From Campylobacterales bacterium (GTDB lineage: Bacteria; Campylobacterota; Campylobacteria; Campylobacterales; Arcobacteraceae): a DNA stretch of 6,850 nucleotides. The notes beneath the pieces are model-generated. The model did no database searches, was not told the origin of the DNA, and was given only the letters and a program-made list of their open reading frames with translations. The stretch spans positions 1 through 6,850 of the forward strand of contig JADHTT010000042.1 in assembly GCA_016784825.1 (NCBI GenBank). The letters are read 5' to 3'. Position numbers and translations under genes: made by a program. Shown here in pieces: positions 1 through 6,042 of the stretch. The first letter of the stretch is position 1, and every line of letters begins with the position of its first letter.

Positions 1-1
1 G

Positions 2-550
2 ATAAATTTTTCACTTAATAGTTTTAATAAAAATGATATGGGGATGAGTCTAAGTGAGTATTTAGACCCTATGTTTAAAATATGTGATTTAAAGCTAAAG
101 CATAATATAAATAGTTTTATCAATTTTAGATTATGGAATCTAAGTTCAAAGAAAGAATCCTATAAATTTAACAAAGATGTTATTGAATTATTAGAGGATT
201 TCTTTGAGCAAGATATAAATATAGTTGATTATAATTCAATAAGATTATCTAATAAAATATTATTAGACTTTGATGAATATTTTCAATGGCCAAGTTTAGA
301 CTCTAAACATTATTCTGATGCAACATGCTATGGACTCAAATCACACTTTGGAATATTAAGTAGTGGTGATATTGTACCTTGTTGTTTAGATTCAAATGCT
401 TGTATAGTATTGGGTAATATTAAAGAACAATCTTTAGATACTATTTTAAACTCTAAAAGATCACAAGCTATAATAGATGGATTTAAGAATAATATTGCAG
501 TTGAAGAACTATGTAAAAAGTGTACTTTCAAGGATAGATTTAAACACTAA
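2..550 (+). CDS. Radical SAM/SPASM domain protein, C-terminal part (5' end outside window)
   Basis: The frame is open from base 2, twelve codons before the first ATG at 38, so the gene is cut by the window edge and ATG 38 is probably not its start. The visible part ends in a SPASM domain, which in this superfamily binds auxiliary iron-sulfur clusters. Numbering from the ATG at 38, the cysteines are C97 (in CYGL), C115 and C116 (in DIVPCCLD), C122, and C159 and C162 (in LCKKC). The stretches INFRLWN (28-34), FQWPSL (82-87) and LGNI (125-128) fit a broad family of radical SAM/SPASM enzymes that I recall from many bacteria. The CxxxCxxC motif that binds S-adenosylmethionine must lie upstream and cannot be checked. 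The substrate is unknown: SPASM proteins include peptide-modifying enzymes and anaerobic sulfatase maturases, and nothing here decides between them. The gene is notably AT-rich compared with gyrA. No clear terminator follows it. Confidence 0.85.
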   Translation: MNFSLNSFNKNDMGMSLSEYLDPMFKICDLKLKHNINSFINFRLWNLSSKKESYKFNKDVIELLEDFFEQDINIVDYNSIRLSNKILLDFDEYFQWPSLDSKHYSDATCYGLKSHFGILSSGDIVPCCLDSNACIVLGNIKEQSLDTILNSKRSQAIIDGFKNNIAVEELCKKCTFKDRFKH

Positions 551-566
551 TTAAGTATCTTTTAAA

Positions 567-572
567 TATAAT
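567..572 (+). promoter_or_regulatory. Likely sigma-70 -10 box (TATAAT) for rpmB
   Basis: A perfect TATAAT lies 32 bases before the rpmB start codon, in the 54-base gap after the radical SAM gene. A TTTT run at 560-563 sits just upstream. No good -35 box is visible, which fits Campylobacterota housekeeping promoters, where a T-rich periodic tract replaces a conserved -35. Transcription would start near 578-580 and give a leader of about 26 bases with the AAGGA ribosome site at 594-598. In such AT-rich DNA a chance match is possible. Confidence 0.5.
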
Positions 573-604
573 TCCGAATAATTATATAAATACAAGGATA
601 CAAC

Positions 605-793
605 ATGGCAAGAAAATGTATGATTTCTGGAAAAGGACCAATGTCTGGAAACAACGTTAGTCACGCGAAGAATAGAACAAAAAGAAGATTTTTACCAAAC
701 TTAAGAACAGTAAGAATTGAACTTGAAGATGGTACTTCAAGAAAAATTAAAATCTCAGCTAAAGAGCTTAGAACACTTAAAAAGAACTCTTAA
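605..793 (+). CDS. rpmB: 50S ribosomal protein L28
   Basis: This 62-residue basic protein is a full-length L28, a component of the large ribosomal subunit. It opens with [20 protein letters not shown] and continues with an Arg/Lys-rich stretch ([13 protein letters not shown], residues 21-33), then [11 protein letters not shown] and a lysine-rich C-terminus, the usual L28 order. The start is supported by AAGGA at 594-598, six bases before the ATG. Only one cysteine (C5) is seen, so this is not the zinc-binding four-cysteine form of L28. The gene probably heads a transcript that runs through the potassium channel, argJ and the DUF465 gene, with the TATAAT at 567-572 as its promoter. The channel gene begins 24 bases after its stop. 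Confidence 0.97.
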   Translation: MARKCMISGKGPMSGNNVSHAKNRTKRRFLPNLRTVRIELEDGTSRKIKISAKELRTLKKNS

Positions 794-813
794 GGACAAT
801 AGTCCGGTGCTTA
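791..813 (+). promoter_or_regulatory. Hairpin over the Shine-Dalgarno site between rpmB and the channel gene
   Basis: GGAC (794-797) and GTCC (802-805) form a perfect four-base-pair stem with an AATA loop. TAA (791-793) can pair with TTA (811-813) to extend it across a five-base bulge. The structure covers AAGGA (792-796), the only strong Shine-Dalgarno sequence in the gap, and begins exactly at the rpmB stop codon. AAGGA is 21 bases from the channel's ATG at 818, too far for normal use. A weaker GGTG at 806-809 has good spacing (8 bases). Inference: channel translation may depend on ribosomes that finish rpmB and open the hairpin. The stem is short, so chance is a real alternative. Confidence 0.35.
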
Positions 814-817
814 GCAA

Positions 818-1951
818 ATGGGCATTATTAAAAAACTAAAAAAAAATCTGGGTTGGGAAACAAGAAATACCAAGCCAGAATTTGACTTAAATTCAGAGAT
901 TTACTCTCAACTTAAACCATTTAGATTACCATTAGTGTTAGTCCAATTCATTATGATGATTGGAACATTGGGATATATTGTTATAGATGATTTTCCTATA
1001 TTAGATGCTATATATCAAACTGGTATTACATTTACCACGGTTGGATTTGGCGAGATAGCACCAATTTCAGATGCAGGTAGATTTTTCACTATTACACTTA
1101 TTATTTTTGGATTTGGTATTTTTACATTATCAACTGCAATTTTAATTGACACAATTATTAAAGGTAAATTATTTGACCTATATAAGGAGCGGGGAATGCT
1201 ATATAAAATTGCCAGACTTAGAAATCATTTTGTGATCTTTTATCACAATGAATATTCAGCACAGCTAGCTAAACAATTTATTGCTAATCATATTCCATTT
1301 GTTGTAGTTGATCCAAGAGAAGATATAGAGCAAATTGCTAAAAAGAATAATTATCCATATTTCTTAAAAGAGGAAGCATTTACAGAAAAAGCATTTTTAA
1401 AGTCACATCTTTCAAGTGCAAAAGGTGTAATCTCATTATCAAAAAATATATCTGATAATATTACAATTATTGCATCAGTTAGATTATTTGAGAAGGAACT
1501 TGGGCGAAATAATCCATTTTTATTAATATGTAATGCAGAAACGCAGCATGATGTAGAAAGACTTAAAAAACTAGGAGCTGATAAAGTTGTAGCGCCACCA
1601 TCATTAATGGCAAAAAGAGTTTCTGCTATGGCTATTAGACCAGATATGGAAAATGTTTTAGAAGAGTTTTTATATAAAAAAGATACTCCAATAGATATGG
1701 AAGAGTTGTATATTAAGGATGACTCTTGGCTTTTAGAACACAAGCTAAAAGATGCACACTTAAGGGATAGATTTAGAGTCAGTATTATTGGTATTACTGA
1801 GTCAAATGGTAAGTTTATACAGATGCCAGGTGGAAATGAGATTATCCATGCTGGATGTAAATTACTTATTGTAGGTAATCAATCAAATATTTACAAAGCA
1901 AAAAGAATTATAAATGCAAATGAAAAGCCAAAGGATATAATAGATGTTTAG
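818..1951 (+). CDS. Two-transmembrane potassium channel with cytoplasmic RCK (TrkA-N/TrkA-C) domain
   Basis: This 377-residue inner-membrane protein has the layout of a two-transmembrane RCK potassium channel. TM1 is about residues 36-56, the pore helix about 62-73, the selectivity filter TVGFGE 74-79, and TM2 about 88-113 with glycines at G98 and G100 as possible hinge points. A TrkA-N-like Rossmann domain follows (about 136-255, with VVVD ending at D165 and GADKVVAPP at 253-261), then a TrkA-C domain (about 287-367). The filter is GFG rather than GYG, a change tolerated in potassium-selective channels. The usual GxGxxG nucleotide motif is absent: the matching segment reads FVIFYHNEYS (138-147). 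ATG 818 is the first possible start because an in-frame TAG lies at 812-814. It follows rpmB and overlaps argJ by 8 bases. H. pylori has a related channel (KchA, HP0490) next to rpmB, recalled from memory; it is needed for potassium uptake in the stomach. Transport direction and gating ligand here are unknown. Confidence 0.92.
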   Translation: MGIIKKLKKNLGWETRNTKPEFDLNSEIYSQLKPFRLPLVLVQFIMMIGTLGYIVIDDFPILDAIYQTGITFTTVGFGEIAPISDAGRFFTITLIIFGFGIFTLSTAILIDTIIKGKLFDLYKERGMLYKIARLRNHFVIFYHNEYSAQLAKQFIANHIPFVVVDPREDIEQIAKKNNYPYFLKEEAFTEKAFLKSHLSSAKGVISLSKNISDNITIIASVRLFEKELGRNNPFLLICNAETQHDVERLKKLGADKVVAPPSLMAKRVSAMAIRPDMENVLEEFLYKKDTPIDMEELYIKDDSWLLEHKLKDAHLRDRFRVSIIGITESNGKFIQMPGGNEIIHAGCKLLIVGNQSNIYKAKRIINANEKPKDIIDV

Positions 1952-3134
1952 TATTTTTCCAATAAAAGGAACAATAAGCGATATAGATGGATTTTACTGT
2001 GATGGTATTAGTGCTGGATTAAAACCAAATGGAGATAAAGATTTAGGTTTTTTATACAGTGATACACTATGTGATGTTGAAACAATATTTACTGAAAATA
2101 AGTTTCAAGCTGCGCCATTAAGGCATTTTAAACGATATGGAAAAGATTTTCAAACTAATTTTGTATTAATTAACTCTAAAAATGCAAATGCTATGACAGG
2201 TGAAGCTGGTATCAATGATATCAATGAGATCTTTGATACTTTAAAACAAACGCATACAAATATTCAAAATCCTGTGATGTCTAGTACAGGTGTAATAGGT
2301 GTAAGAGTTCCAAAAGAAAAGATAATTAATGGTGCATTAACTTTTGATCTTAGCAATAAATCTGGAGAAAACTTATCTCAAGCTATTATGACAACAGATG
2401 CATATCCAAAAAAATGTTTCTACGAAGTAAAACTTGAAAATGGAAGTAGCTTTAAAATAGGAGCTGTTGCTAAAGGTGCAGGGATGATAAATCCAAACTT
2501 AGCAACTATGCTTTGTTTTATTTGTACAGATGCCAATATTCCTAGAGAAGATATGAAAGATATGCTAGTAGATAACACTAAAACTACTTTTAATGCAATA
2601 TCTGTTGACGGAGATACATCTACAAACGATACAGTGATGTTATTAGCAAATAAAAAATCAGGAAACTATGAGAAAGATGCTTTTAAAGAAGCATTAAGAG
2701 TTGTAATGGATGATATGGCGATGATGATGGTATCTGATGGTGAAGGTGCTAAAAAATGTGTTGCATTTGAAGTAAACGGTGCTGTTAGTGATGATGAAGC
2801 AGAAAATATAGCAAAAGCACTATCAAATTCATTGTTGGTGAAAACTGCATTATTTGGTGAAGATCCAAACTGGGGAAGAATTGCTTCAACAGTTGGATCA
2901 AGTGGTTCTAAATGTTCCGAAGATAGTTTAACTATAACTATTGGTAATGTTTTAGTATACGATAAAGGTGAAGTATATTTTGATGAACTTATGGAAGCAA
3001 AAGCAGCAAAAATATTACAAGAGAATGGATTTAAAATAATTTGTAATATTGGTTTAGGTGATGGCTCTTTTACGGCTTATGGATGTGATTTAGGGTATGA
3101 ATACATTAAAATAAATGCAGACTATAGGACATAG
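1944..3134 (+). CDS. argJ: Glutamate N-acetyltransferase / amino-acid acetyltransferase ArgJ
   Basis: This 396-residue cytoplasmic enzyme transfers the acetyl group from N-acetylornithine to glutamate, recycling it in arginine biosynthesis; some ArgJ proteins also use acetyl-CoA for the first step. ArgJ is an N-terminal nucleophile enzyme that cuts itself into alpha and beta chains. The cleavage motif KGAGMINPNLATML (177-190) is intact, predicting cleavage between A187 and T188 with T188 as nucleophile (codon 2505-2507). Other family landmarks are SSTGVIG (113-119, oxyanion region), TTDAYPK (150-156), DGDTSTND (222-229), FGEDPNWGR (304-312) and the C-terminal KINADYRT. Length is typical. ATG 1944 overlaps the channel gene by 8 bases and has AAGGA at 1931-1935, eight bases upstream, which suggests coupled translation. 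Whether it is mono- or bifunctional cannot be read with confidence from sequence alone. No other arg gene is in the window. Confidence 0.97.
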   Translation: MFSIFPIKGTISDIDGFYCDGISAGLKPNGDKDLGFLYSDTLCDVETIFTENKFQAAPLRHFKRYGKDFQTNFVLINSKNANAMTGEAGINDINEIFDTLKQTHTNIQNPVMSSTGVIGVRVPKEKIINGALTFDLSNKSGENLSQAIMTTDAYPKKCFYEVKLENGSSFKIGAVAKGAGMINPNLATMLCFICTDANIPREDMKDMLVDNTKTTFNAISVDGDTSTNDTVMLLANKKSGNYEKDAFKEALRVVMDDMAMMMVSDGEGAKKCVAFEVNGAVSDDEAENIAKALSNSLLVKTALFGEDPNWGRIASTVGSSGSKCSEDSLTITIGNVLVYDKGEVYFDELMEAKAAKILQENGFKIICNIGLGDGSFTAYGCDLGYEYIKINADYRT

Positions 3135-3151
3135 TTTAAGCAATCAATTGT

Positions 3152-3157
3152 TAAAAT
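3152..3157 (+). promoter_or_regulatory. Possible -10 box (TAAAAT) before the DUF465 gene
   Basis: TAAAAT lies in the 47-base gap between argJ and the DUF465 gene, about 25 bases before the ATG. It follows CAATTG (3145-3150) but has no clear T-tract or -35 box. It could give the small gene its own transcript on top of read-through from argJ. The match is one base from TATAAT and the DNA is AT-rich, so this is weak. Confidence 0.2.
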
Positions 3158-3181
3158 GGGAAAAATAAAAAAGGATACAAG

Positions 3182-3403
3182 ATGTTTCACGAACATAGAG
3201 ATTTAGTTACAGAATTAAAGACTACAAATACACACTTCAAAAAAGTATTTGATGCGCACAATGACTTACATGATCAAATTGAAAAAGCAGAAGAGGGTGG
3301 TGTAGATCATATCAATCCTGTAGAGATTGAAAGTATGAAAAAACAAAAACTTAAGTTAAAAGATGAAGCTTATGCTATGATTATGGATCATAAAAATAAG
3401 TAG
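3182..3403 (+). CDS. YdcH/DUF465 family small helical protein
   Basis: This 73-residue protein matches the DUF465 (YdcH-like) family, whose members are about 70-80 residues long and lack an assigned function. It starts FHEHRDLVTELK and is predicted to form a two-helix antiparallel hairpin: helix 1 about residues 3-36, a turn with EEGG and an INPVE step (45-49), and helix 2 about 47-69 containing SMKKQKLKLKDE (51-62), the best-conserved part of the family. It has no signal peptide, membrane segment or cysteine, so it is probably cytoplasmic. AAGGA at 3171-3175 lies six bases before the ATG. The leader AAGGATACAAxATG is nearly identical to that of rpmB. It is the last gene before a strong terminator, so its mRNA 3' end is well defined. 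I cannot assign a function. Confidence 0.88.
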   Translation: MFHEHRDLVTELKTTNTHFKKVFDAHNDLHDQIEKAEEGGVDHINPVEIESMKKQKLKLKDEAYAMIMDHKNK

Positions 3404-3426
3404 TTTTTAAATACTTAAAATATAAG

Positions 3427-3458
3427 AAAGGCTGAGACAATTTGTCTCAGCCTTTTTT
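3427..3458 (+). terminator. Strong intrinsic (Rho-independent) terminator
   Basis: AAAGGCTGAGAC (3427-3438) pairs perfectly with GTCTCAGCCTTT (3444-3455), a 12-base-pair stem with an AATTT loop; the core GGCTGAGAC is nine pairs and rich in GC against an AT-rich background. A run of six T (3453-3458) follows. It sits 24 bases after the DUF465 stop codon and ends the rpmB-channel-argJ-DUF465 group, separating it from gyrA. The opposite strand also has a hairpin but its tail is interrupted (TTTCTTATA), so it should work mainly in the + direction. Confidence 0.93.
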
Positions 3459-3460
3459 AT

Positions 3461-3478
3461 TGTAAAATTAGTTAAAAT
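3461..3478 (+). promoter_or_regulatory. Candidate gyrA promoter with two TAAAAT -10 boxes
   Basis: The 49 bases between the terminator T-run and the gyrA ATG must hold a promoter if the terminator is efficient. Two TAAAAT boxes are seen, at 3463-3468 (preceded by TG) and 3473-3478. The terminator's T-tract (3453-3458) sits just upstream of the first, in the place where Campylobacterota promoters usually carry T-rich DNA instead of a -35 box. A further TATAAA at 3488-3493 lies too close to the ribosome site AAAGG (3494-3498) to be likely. Which box is used cannot be decided from sequence. Confidence 0.45.
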
Positions 3479-3507
3479 AAATAACTTTATAAAAAAGGCA
3501 ATAAAAT

Positions 3508-6042
3508 ATGGATACACTTTTTGAATCACAAGATATTATTGATGTAAACATTGAAGAATCGTTGAAGGGTTCTTATTTAGATTACTCAATGAGTGTTATT
3601 ATTGGTCGTGCTCTACCAGATGCAAGAGATGGCTTAAAACCAGTTCACAGAAGAATTCTTTATGCTATGAATGAGTTGAATTTATCATCTAAAGCTGCAT
3701 ATAAAAAATCAGCAAGGATTGTTGGTGATGTAATAGGTAAGTATCATCCTCATGGTGATAATTCTGTTTATGATGCACTAGTTAGAATGGCACAACCATT
3801 TTCGATGAGACTACCTTTAGTTGATGGACAAGGAAACTTTGGTTCAGTAGATGGCGATAATGCAGCTGCTATGAGATATACAGAAGCTAGAATGACAAGA
3901 GCTAGTGAAGATATCTTAAAAGATATTGATAAAGATACTGTAAATTTTACAGCTACATATGATGATACAGGTAAAGAACCATCAGTATTACCTACAAGAT
4001 TACCTTTGCTTCTTGCAAATGGTAGTGAAGGTATTGCAGTTGGTATGGCTACAAAGATCCCTCCACATAATATTAGTGAAGTTTTAGATGCGACATTACA
4101 TTTAGTAGATAATCCACAAGCAAGTGCAGATGAATTAATGGAATTCGTTAAAGGCCCAGATTTTCCTACTGGTGGTACTATTCATGGTAGACAAGGTTTT
4201 ACTGATGCATATAGAACTGGTCGTGGAAAAGTTAAAATTAGAGCTAAACACCATATTGAAACACAAGGCAAAAAAGAGATAATTATACTTGATGAATTGC
4301 CTTATCAAGTAAACAAAGCAAAACTTGTATCTCAAATTGCGGACCTTGCAAAAGATAAGGTTGTAGAGGGTATATCTGAAGTAAGAGATGAATCAGATAG
4401 AGAAGGTACTAGAGTTGTAATTGAGCTTAAAAAAGATGCAATGTCAGAGATTATTATGAATAATCTTTACAAAGCTACTCCAATGCAAACTACATTTGGT
4501 ATCATTATGTTAGCAGTTCATAATAAAGAACCAAGAATATTTACATTACCAGAGGTATTAGATGTATTCTTATCTCATAGAAAAACTGTAATTATTAGAA
4601 GAACAATTTTTGATCTAGAAAAAGCAAAAGCAAGAGCTCATATTTTAGAGGGGCTAAAAATTGCACTTGACAATATTGATGAAGTTGTGAAAATTATTAG
4701 AGCAAGTGAAAATGATACAGATGCTAGTGAAAAGCTATGTAGTGCATTTACTCTTAGTCAAATTCAAGCTAAAGCTATTTTAGATATGAGATTAGGAAGA
4801 TTAACAGGTCTTCAAAGAGAAAAGCTTGAAAATGAATTAAAAGAGCTTATGGATTTAATTGCTAGTCTAGAATTGATTTTAAAATCTGAAGATAGACTAA
4901 ATGAGATTATTAAAGAAGAGCTTTTAGAGTCTAAAGAAAAATATGGAACACCAAGAAGAACAGATATTGAAGATAGCTATGATGATATAGATATTGAAGA
5001 TCTAATTCCAAATGAGCCAATGGTAGTAACTATTACACATAATGGATATGTAAAAAGAGTACCTATTAAAGCTTATGAAAAACAAAGAAGAGGTGGAAAA
5101 GGTAAAGTTGCTGTAACTACTCATGATGATGACTTTATTGAAAAATTCTTTGTATCAAATACACATGATACATTAATGTTTGTTACAAACCTTGGTCAAT
5201 TATATTGGTTAAAAGTTTATAGAATACCAGAGGCTGGTAGAACTGCTAAAGGAAAAGCTGTTGTTAATCTAATCGATCTTAAACCTGATGAAAAGATTAT
5301 GGCGATTATCCCAACTACAGACTTTGATGAGACGAAGTCGTTAGCCTTCTTTACAAAAAATGGTATTGTTAAAAGAACAGCATTAAATGACTTTAGTAAT
5401 ATTAGATCAAATGGTGTAAGAGCAATTGTTCTTGATGATGAAGATGAGATTGTAACAGCACAAATTACATTCCCTGAGTCTCAATACTTAATGATCTTTA
5501 CAGCATTTGGACAAGTTATTAGATTTGAAATAGAAAAAACTAGAGCACAAGGTAGAACTACTAGAGGTGTTAGAGGTATTAAATTTAAAGATCCAAAAGA
5601 TGTAGTTGTTGATGCGGATGTTATTGAAAATGAAGAGCAAGAGTTATTAACAGTATCAGAGCTTGGTGTAGGAAAAAGAACAGAGGTTGAAGCATATAGA
5701 CTTACAAATCGAGCAGGTTCTGGTGTAATATCAATGAAGCTATCACCAAAAACTGGTAAAAAAGTAGTTGGAAATGTGCTTGTAGATCCTGCGCAGGATT
5801 TAATGGCACTTACTTCAATTGGAAAAATGATTAGAGTTGATATGGATACAATTAGAAGAGCTGGTAGAAATACATCAGGGGTAACAATTGTAAATGTTGA
5901 TAAAGGTGATAAAGTTGTATCTATTGCAAAATGTCCAAAAAGTAAAGAGGACGAATTAGACATACAAGCTGCTGATGACATGGCAGGTATTGACTTAGAA
6001 GAGAGAAATTTATTAGATATTGAGAAAGAGGATAAGAAATAG
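3508..6042 (+). CDS. gyrA: DNA gyrase subunit A
   Basis: GyrA is the DNA-breaking subunit of gyrase (A2B2 with GyrB), which adds negative supercoils using ATP. The 844-residue protein is complete. The winged-helix and tower region holds GKYHPHGD (77-84) and [10 protein letters not shown] (120-129) with catalytic tyrosine Y124 (codon 3877-3879) and R123. A coiled-coil region spans about 360-480. The C-terminal domain begins near 500 with an intact GyrA box QRRGGKG (526-532), marking it as gyrase and not topoisomerase IV, followed by about six beta-pinwheel repeats of the form VTxxGxxKR (near 504, 556, 611, 660, 712 and 764). It ends in an acidic tail (812-844). In the quinolone region the residue matching E. 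coli S83 is N85, as in H. pylori (N87), and E. coli D87 matches D89. An in-frame TAA at 3502-3504 and AAAGG at 3494-3498 fix the start. Its stop overlaps asd by one base. Confidence 0.98.
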   Translation: MDTLFESQDIIDVNIEESLKGSYLDYSMSVIIGRALPDARDGLKPVHRRILYAMNELNLSSKAAYKKSARIVGDVIGKYHPHGDNSVYDALVRMAQPFSMRLPLVDGQGNFGSVDGDNAAAMRYTEARMTRASEDILKDIDKDTVNFTATYDDTGKEPSVLPTRLPLLLANGSEGIAVGMATKIPPHNISEVLDATLHLVDNPQASADELMEFVKGPDFPTGGTIHGRQGFTDAYRTGRGKVKIRAKHHIETQGKKEIIILDELPYQVNKAKLVSQIADLAKDKVVEGISEVRDESDREGTRVVIELKKDAMSEIIMNNLYKATPMQTTFGIIMLAVHNKEPRIFTLPEVLDVFLSHRKTVIIRRTIFDLEKAKARAHILEGLKIALDNIDEVVKIIRASENDTDASEKLCSAFTLSQIQAKAILDMRLGRLTGLQREKLENELKELMDLIASLELILKSEDRLNEIIKEELLESKEKYGTPRRTDIEDSYDDIDIEDLIPNEPMVVTITHNGYVKRVPIKAYEKQRRGGKGKVAVTTHDDDFIEKFFVSNTHDTLMFVTNLGQLYWLKVYRIPEAGRTAKGKAVVNLIDLKPDEKIMAIIPTTDFDETKSLAFFTKNGIVKRTALNDFSNIRSNGVRAIVLDDEDEIVTAQITFPESQYLMIFTAFGQVIRFEIEKTRAQGRTTRGVRGIKFKDPKDVVVDADVIENEEQELLTVSELGVGKRTEVEAYRLTNRAGSGVISMKLSPKTGKKVVGNVLVDPAQDLMALTSIGKMIRVDMDTIRRAGRNTSGVTIVNVDKGDKVVSIAKCPKSKEDELDIQAADDMAGIDLEERNLLDIEKEDKK

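Noticed and set aside
328..531. Open frame of 67 codons on the minus strand over the SPASM domain
   Set aside because: It covers exactly the conserved cysteine region of the + strand enzyme, so the + reading explains the sequence.
38..550. ATG at 38 as the true start of the first gene, giving a stand-alone small SPASM protein
   Set aside because: The frame is open to the window edge and there is no ribosome site before 38; SPASM domains normally sit at the end of a longer radical SAM enzyme.
1351..1743. Open frame of 130 codons on the minus strand inside the channel gene
   Set aside because: It lies wholly within a well-supported gene on the other strand, is serine-rich low-complexity translation typical of antisense frames in AT-rich DNA, and resembles no family I know.
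4135..4335. Open frame of 66 codons on the minus strand inside gyrA
   Set aside because: Antisense to conserved GyrA sequence, no recognisable domain, and no sign of its own promoter or conserved start.
5481..5981. Open frame of 166 codons on the minus strand inside gyrA
   Set aside because: It lies antisense to the conserved GyrA C-terminal domain, with a Ser/Thr/Pro-rich composition that comes from reversing that sequence; no independent evidence for it.
3508..6042. The gyrA gene as topoisomerase IV subunit parC
   Set aside because: An intact GyrA box (QRRGGKG, 526-532) and six full pinwheel repeats identify gyrase; Campylobacter and Helicobacter are also known to lack ParC.
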